From contig PLYG01000359.1 in the NCBI GenBank assembly GCA_003153335.1, positions 1-15,668 on the forward strand: 15,668 nucleotides of DNA, read 5' to 3'. The DNA is from Betaproteobacteria bacterium (lineage in GTDB: Bacteria; Pseudomonadota; Gammaproteobacteria; Burkholderiales; Casimicrobiaceae). Shown here in pieces: positions 12,028-15,668 of this stretch; position 1 is the stretch's first letter; each line of letters starts with the position of its first letter. The notes under the pieces were generated by a model, which worked only from the letters and a program-made list of their open reading frames with translations, was not told the DNA's origin and searched no databases. Both the position numbers and the translations under genes were made by a program.

Positions 12028-15000
12028 ATGAGCAGAGTGCAGCAGCGGAGCCAATCCGGAATGTGGAGTATCTGCGCGAGGCTGCTCCTGCTCGCGCTTA
12101 CTATCGTTTCTTTCCATGCGCAGGCCGTGACGATAGCGGCCGGGCGGTTCCACGAACTCTGGGTCAAGGACGACGGGTCGCTGGCGGCGTGGGGCCACAA
12201 CGCTGGCGGTCAGGTCGGCGATGGCAGTTACATCGACCGGTCGTTTCCGGTTCCGATACCAGGCTTGACGGGTCTCAAAGTGGCGCTTGGCGCGGCGGCG
12301 GGCGGTTCGCTCCACTCTCTGGCGCTCAAGACCGACGGTACCGTGTGGGCATGGGGCAATAATGCCTACGGACAAGTGGGTGACGGCACCAGCTACTCGC
12401 GTGCATTGCCGGTGCAGGTTACCGGCCTGACGGGCGTCGCGGCGGTTTCCGCTGGAAACAACCACTCGCTGGCGTTGAAGGCCGATGGCACCGTGTGGGC
12501 CTGGGGCGATAACGACGACGGGCAACTGGGTGACGGCACGACAACCGGGCGCATTGTCCCGGTGCGTGTTTCAGGGCTCTCCGGCGTGATCAGCATCGCT
12601 GGGGGCAGCGCGCACTCGCTTGCGCTGAAAAGCGATGGGACGGTATGGGCGTGGGGAAACAACGACTACGATCAGCTTGGCGACGGCTCGACGACGTGGC
12701 GCGCCGCGCCGGCGCAAGTCGCGGGCCTGACCGGCGTCGTCGGAATCTCCACGACCTACCTTCATTCGGTGGCCCTGAAAGCCGACGGCACGGTATGGAC
12801 GTGGGGCTACAATTTCTATGGTGAATTGGGCGACGGGACGACGACCTCACGTGCCCAGCCGGTTCGGGTAACCGGCCTGACCGGCGTCGCGCAAGTGGCC
12901 ACGGGCGGGTACGCGTCGTATGCCCGCAAGTCCGACGGCACGGTAATGGCCTGGGGCGCAAACTACGACGGACAGCTGAGTGACGGCACACTGACGGACC
13001 GCCACGCGCCGGTCGCGATGCAAGGCGTCACGGGCGCAGCCCTGATTACCGCGGGCGTGAGCCATGCGGCCATTCTTCGCACCGACGGATCGGTATGGTC
13101 GGTGGGCCAGAATGTTGTCGGACAACTCGGTGATGGCAGCATCGTCCAGGCGCCCGCGCCGGCACAGTTGAACGCGGTTTCGGTGGCGCGGCTGGCGCCC
13201 GGCAACAGGCATGCGCTGGCCCTGCGCACCGATGGAACTGTCGTTGCATGGGGCGACAACAAAAGAGGTGAACTGGGCGACGGCACCTATGTGTCGCGCG
13301 GCTCGCCCACCGCCGTCGCGGGGCTGACCAATGTCGCCGCGATCGCGGCGGGATTCCATTTCTCGATGGCGCTCAAGTCCGATGGCACGGTATGGACATG
13401 GGGGGACAACAGTTACGGACAACTTGGGGACTCCACGCCCGTCGGACGCGCCAGCCCGAGCCAGGTTCCCGGCCTGACGGGCGTCGCGGAGATTTCCGCC
13501 GGCGACTCTCACGGCGTTGCGCGTAAGGGTGACGGCTCCGTGTGGGCGTGGGGCTTCAACGACTATGGTCAGCTCGGCGATGGCACGACCACCGGCCGCA
13601 GCGCGCCAACGCGCGTCCTGTCGGTCACCGGGCCGGCTGCCATCGCGGCGGGCGGTGATCATACGATGATCCTGCGCACCGACGGCACTGTCGCATCATG
13701 GGGCCGCAACGATTTTGGCCAACTGGGCGACGGCACCAATATCAACCGGACGGCGCCGGTGACCGCGAGCGGACTCGCCGGTATCACCGCGATCTCCGGG
13801 GGTGCCTGGCATTCGCTGGCGCTCAAGGCAGGCGGGACCGTATGGGCCTGGGGCTACAACAGCAACGGCGCCCTCGGAACGGGCACGTATCTGAATTCGA
13901 ATATCCCCGTCCAGGCGGTCGGCGCTGCAGGCGTCGTCGCGATTGCGGCCGGGGGAGTGCAGTCGATGGCCTTGACCAGCGACGGCGGCGTGCTGGCGTG
14001 GGGTGGCGGCGGCGCAGTCGGCGATGGCACGGAGCGCGACGCGCTGTACCCGAGCGCGCTGTCATTCATTGGTGCCGTCGACAGTATTGCCGCGGGATTC
14101 AATTTCACGCTGGCACTCACGCGCACCGGAACGGTGACGGGCTGGGGCAGCAACTACAGCCAGAAACTGGGCATACCATTCCCCGTCCAGAGCTCTGCGA
14201 TCCTCAAGACCCGGGACCCGCTGGCGGCATACGCTGGGTCCGACCTGGTAGTCGAGTTTTTCAATCCGACGATCAAGAACGGCGCGGGGACACCGAGCGT
14301 CGGCCATTATTTCATTACGGCCGGATCCGCCGAAGCCATTGGCATCGATAACGGCGCTGCGGGGCCCGGCTGGCAGCGGACCGGGCGCACCTTCAGGGCG
14401 TGGAACGATTCGGCCAAGGCGCCCTTGGGCGCCGTTCCCGTCCGCCGGTTTTATACGTTCATCTCGAATAGCCATTTTTACTCGGCAAACCCGGCCGAAT
14501 ACCAAAGCCTGCTCAACCTGAATCCGACCAACAACGCGAATCTGGGTTGGTCCTACGAGGGTATCGCGTTTTACACTGTGCTGCCACAGGGGACCGTTTG
14601 TCCGGCTGGCTACTATCCGATCTACCGGTCGTACAACAATCGCTTCGCGCAGAACGATAGCAATCACCGGCTCACGCCGAGTTGGATCGATTGGCAGCGC
14701 AGCATTGCGTTCCTCGGGTATGCGGACGAGGGCACCGCGTTCTGCGCGCCAGCCAGCAGCGAAACTGTTGCCGACCTGCACGCGTGGTACACCTATCCGG
14801 GCGCGGAGGTGCAAAGTGGCGGCCAGGTCGAGGCAATATTTTTCTTTTCCAACAACGGCCCCGGTGCGGGCGATGGCGCGCGCGTCTACGTGGCGCTGCC
14901 ACCGGAAGTTTCGGACTGGTCCATTTGCTACAATACCGCCGACCCGAATTGTCAGGCCTCGGTCGCCAACCTGACGTTACTGCGTTCGGGACAGTTGATC

Positions 15001-15668
15001 GCCTCCTGGCCCGCCGGCTACATACTGACGGTGTTGGCCAAGGGCACGGCGCCACACGTAACCTCCGGCGGAAACGCAACGCTTACATTCGCCGCGCTGG
15101 TCACATCCGGTTCGGGCGCGCCCGATGCCAACCGCGCCAACAATGCGCCCTCGACTGCGCGGACCCTGGTCAAGGCGCCGCAGGTCTGCAATGTTGTGGT
15201 CAACCCCACCGCGTTGTCGCTGGGCCCGGCTGCGCAGGGTGCGCAGATCGCGGTTCTGGCGGGCGCCGGCTGCACGTGGACGGTGCAAAACAGTTTGCCC
15301 TGGCTCGCGGCGTCGCCACCCACCGGCAGCGGCAACGGCACCGTAATCCTCACGCCGCAAGTCAACACTGTGGCGGCGGCGAGGAGTGGGACGCTCCTCG
15401 TCGCCGGGCAGACGGTCGCCGTGACGCAATCAGGGGTGGCGTGCACCTTTTCCGCGAACCCGCCCTCGCTGACGCTCAATGCTAGCGCCCAGACCGCGCA
15501 GGTCGCGCTGGCGGCCGTCACCGGCTGTACTTGGACGGCCCAGAGCAGCGCGCTCTCCTGGTTAACGGTCTCGCCCTCGACTGGCAGCGCCGGAACGACA
15601 CTGACACTTTCGCTCGCCACTAATTCAAGCGCAGCCTCGCGGACTGGTGCCATCACCGTGGGGGCGCG
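12028..15668 (+). CDS. Giant exported RCC1-repeat protein with DUF5648-, DUF11- and BACON-like domains (3' end outside window)
   Basis: The frame is open from ATG 12028 to the window edge (1213 codons, no stop). GGAG lies 7 bp before the ATG. Residues 1-33 are a signal peptide (hydrophobic ARLLLLALTIVSF, cleavage after HAQA). Residues 34-716 hold fourteen RCC1/BNR-like repeats of about 50 aa with the core 'HSLALK.DGTVWAWG.N..GQLGDGT....P..V.GLTGV'. Residues about 740-910 form a DUF5648-like domain (GHYFITAG, NSHFYSANPAEYQ, WSYEGIAFYTV, FLGYADEGTAFCAP). Residues about 911-1048 resemble DUF11 (FFFSNNGPGAGDGARVYVALP). Two BACON-like repeats begin at 1052 and 1137 (GCTWT...WL..SP.TGSG). It is probably secreted or surface-bound and binding rather than catalytic; ligand unknown. 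Length beyond the window is unknown. Confidence 0.9.
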   Translation, partial: MSRVQQRSQSGMWSICARLLLLALTIVSFHAQAVTIAAGRFHELWVKDDGSLAAWGHNAGGQVGDGSYIDRSFPVPIPGLTGLKVALGAAAGGSLHSLALKTDGTVWAWGNNAYGQVGDGTSYSRALPVQVTGLTGVAAVSAGNNHSLALKADGTVWAWGDNDDGQLGDGTTTGRIVPVRVSGLSGVISIAGGSAHSLALKSDGTVWAWGNNDYDQLGDGSTTWRAAPAQVAGLTGVVGISTTYLHSVALKADGTVWTWGYNFYGELGDGTTTSRAQPVRVTGLTGVAQVATGGYASYARKSDGTVMAWGANYDGQLSDGTLTDRHAPVAMQGVTGAALITAGVSHAAILRTDGSVWSVGQNVVGQLGDGSIVQAPAPAQLNAVSVARLAPGNRHALALRTDGTVVAWGDNKRGELGDGTYVSRGSPTAVAGLTNVAAIAAGFHFSMALKSDGTVWTWGDNSYGQLGDSTPVGRASPSQVPGLTGVAEISAGDSHGVARKGDGSVWAWGFNDYGQLGDGTTTGRSAPTRVLSVTGPAAIAAGGDHTMILRTDGTVASWGRNDFGQLGDGTNINRTAPVTASGLAGITAISGGAWHSLALKAGGTVWAWGYNSNGALGTGTYLNSNIPVQAVGAAGVVAIAAGGVQSMALTSDGGVLAWGGGGAVGDGTERDALYPSALSFIGAVDSIAAGFNFTLALTRTGTVTGWGSNYSQKLGIPFPVQSSAILKTRDPLAAYAGSDLVVEFFNPTIKNGAGTPSVGHYFITAGSAEAIGIDNGAAGPGWQRTGRTFRAWNDSAKAPLGAVPVRRFYTFISNSHFYSANPAEYQSLLNLNPTNNANLGWSYEGIAFYTVLPQGTVCPAGYYPIYRSYNNRFAQNDSNHRLTPSWIDWQRSIAFLGYADEGTAFCAPASSETVADLHAWYTYPGAEVQSGGQVEAIFFFSNNGPGAGDGARVYVALPPEVSDWSICYNTADPNCQASVANLTLLRSGQLIASWPAGYILTVLAKGTAPHVTSGGNATLTFAALVTSGSGAPDANRANNAPSTARTLVKAPQVCNVVVNPTALSLGPAAQGAQIAVLAGAGCTWTVQNSLPWLAASPPTGSGNGTVILTPQVNTVAAARSGTLLVAGQTVAVTQSGVACTFSANPPSLTLNASAQTAQVALAAVTGCTWTAQSSALSWLTVSPSTGSAGTTLTLSLATNSSAASRTGAITVGA
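12127..14175 (+). repeat. Array of 14 RCC1-type coding repeats (period about 150 bp)
   Basis: Within the large exported protein the same 50-residue unit recurs 13 times in full, followed by a shorter 14th (687-716). Each contains a DG(T/S)V-WAWG-N core followed by GQLGDGT and a GLTGV-like link. Units 1 and 2 begin near residues 34 and 87, and most are exactly 50 codons long. The DNA copies have diverged at many third positions, so this is an old expansion, not a fresh tandem duplication. Unit 13 (GGVLAWGGGGAVGDGT) is degenerate, with a shortened loop. Fourteen is twice the seven blades of a canonical RCC1 propeller. Confidence 0.9.
15184..15668 (+). repeat. BACON-like domain repeats at the C-terminal side
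   Basis: Two successive units of about 85 residues begin CNVVVNPTALSLG and CTFSANPPSLTLN. Each continues with AGAGCTWT or AVTGCTWT, a 'WL..SP.TGS' turn and a 'R(S/T)G.(L/I).V' strand, and the first closes with VAVTQSG. This is the pattern of BACON/viral-type Ig-like domains, generally thought to bind carbohydrate or to act as spacers. The second is cut by the window edge, so more copies may follow. Confidence 0.75.

Noticed and set aside
12847..13662. A 271-codon minus-strand open frame
   Set aside because: It is the antisense shadow of the RCC1 repeat gene; its apparent repeats mirror the GDG/WAWG units of the true frame.
15018..15656. A 212-codon minus-strand open frame with a bacterial-protein look
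   Set aside because: It lies opposite the BACON/DUF11-like coding region. The plus frame is continuous with a clear signal peptide and domains, and GC-rich antisense frames are commonly open.

Overview
This looks like chromosomal DNA of a GC-rich betaproteobacterium. The evidence is the linkage apaG / rpe-gph-trpE-trpG-trpD-trpC, an mltA lipoprotein gene next to apaG, a cysteine-rich CWC protein, and a DUF5648-type domain in the terminal protein. The assignment rests on gene content and order read by eye, not on a database search. No tRNA, rRNA, insertion sequence, prophage or CRISPR array was found.

Layout. (1) 1-2215, plus strand: the C-terminus of an ECF sigma factor, a 58-residue zinc-finger anti-sigma factor, a CWC protein, an unrecognised exported protein, and trmB (tRNA m7G46 methyltransferase). 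The last three overlap end to start. (2) 2408-3004: a CBS-domain protein behind a 192-bp leader, convergent with (3) a long minus-strand unit, 9917 to 3030: rpe, gph, a trp leader/attenuator, trpE, a threonine aldolase gene, trpG, trpD, a small ABM-fold monooxygenase gene, and trpC. Genes in this unit are 2-12 bp apart or overlap, except for the 165-bp attenuator gap before trpE. (4) 9958-11721: apaG, diverging from rpe across 40 bp, then mltA. A 37-codon membrane-protein gene lies between them on the opposite strand. (5) 12028 to the window end: a very large exported protein with 14 RCC1-type repeats, a DUF5648-like domain, a DUF11-like domain and BACON-like repeats. It is cut by the window edge.

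How it fits together. rpe and gph are carbon-metabolism and housekeeping genes. Downstream of gph, a 14-codon reading frame with three consecutive Trp codons sits in front of GC-rich hairpins and trpE. This is the layout of ribosome-mediated trp attenuation, so the trp genes can probably be tuned separately from rpe-gph. The trp block makes anthranilate (TrpE+TrpG), phosphoribosyl-anthranilate (TrpD) and indole-3-glycerol phosphate (TrpC). It carries two unexpected passengers: a PLP threonine aldolase between trpE and trpG, and an ABM protein between trpD and trpC.

The points most worth a second look are the Trp-codon leader peptide, the two passenger genes in the trp operon, the 37-residue membrane protein opposite the mltA start, and the 14-repeat (2 x 7) propeller protein.
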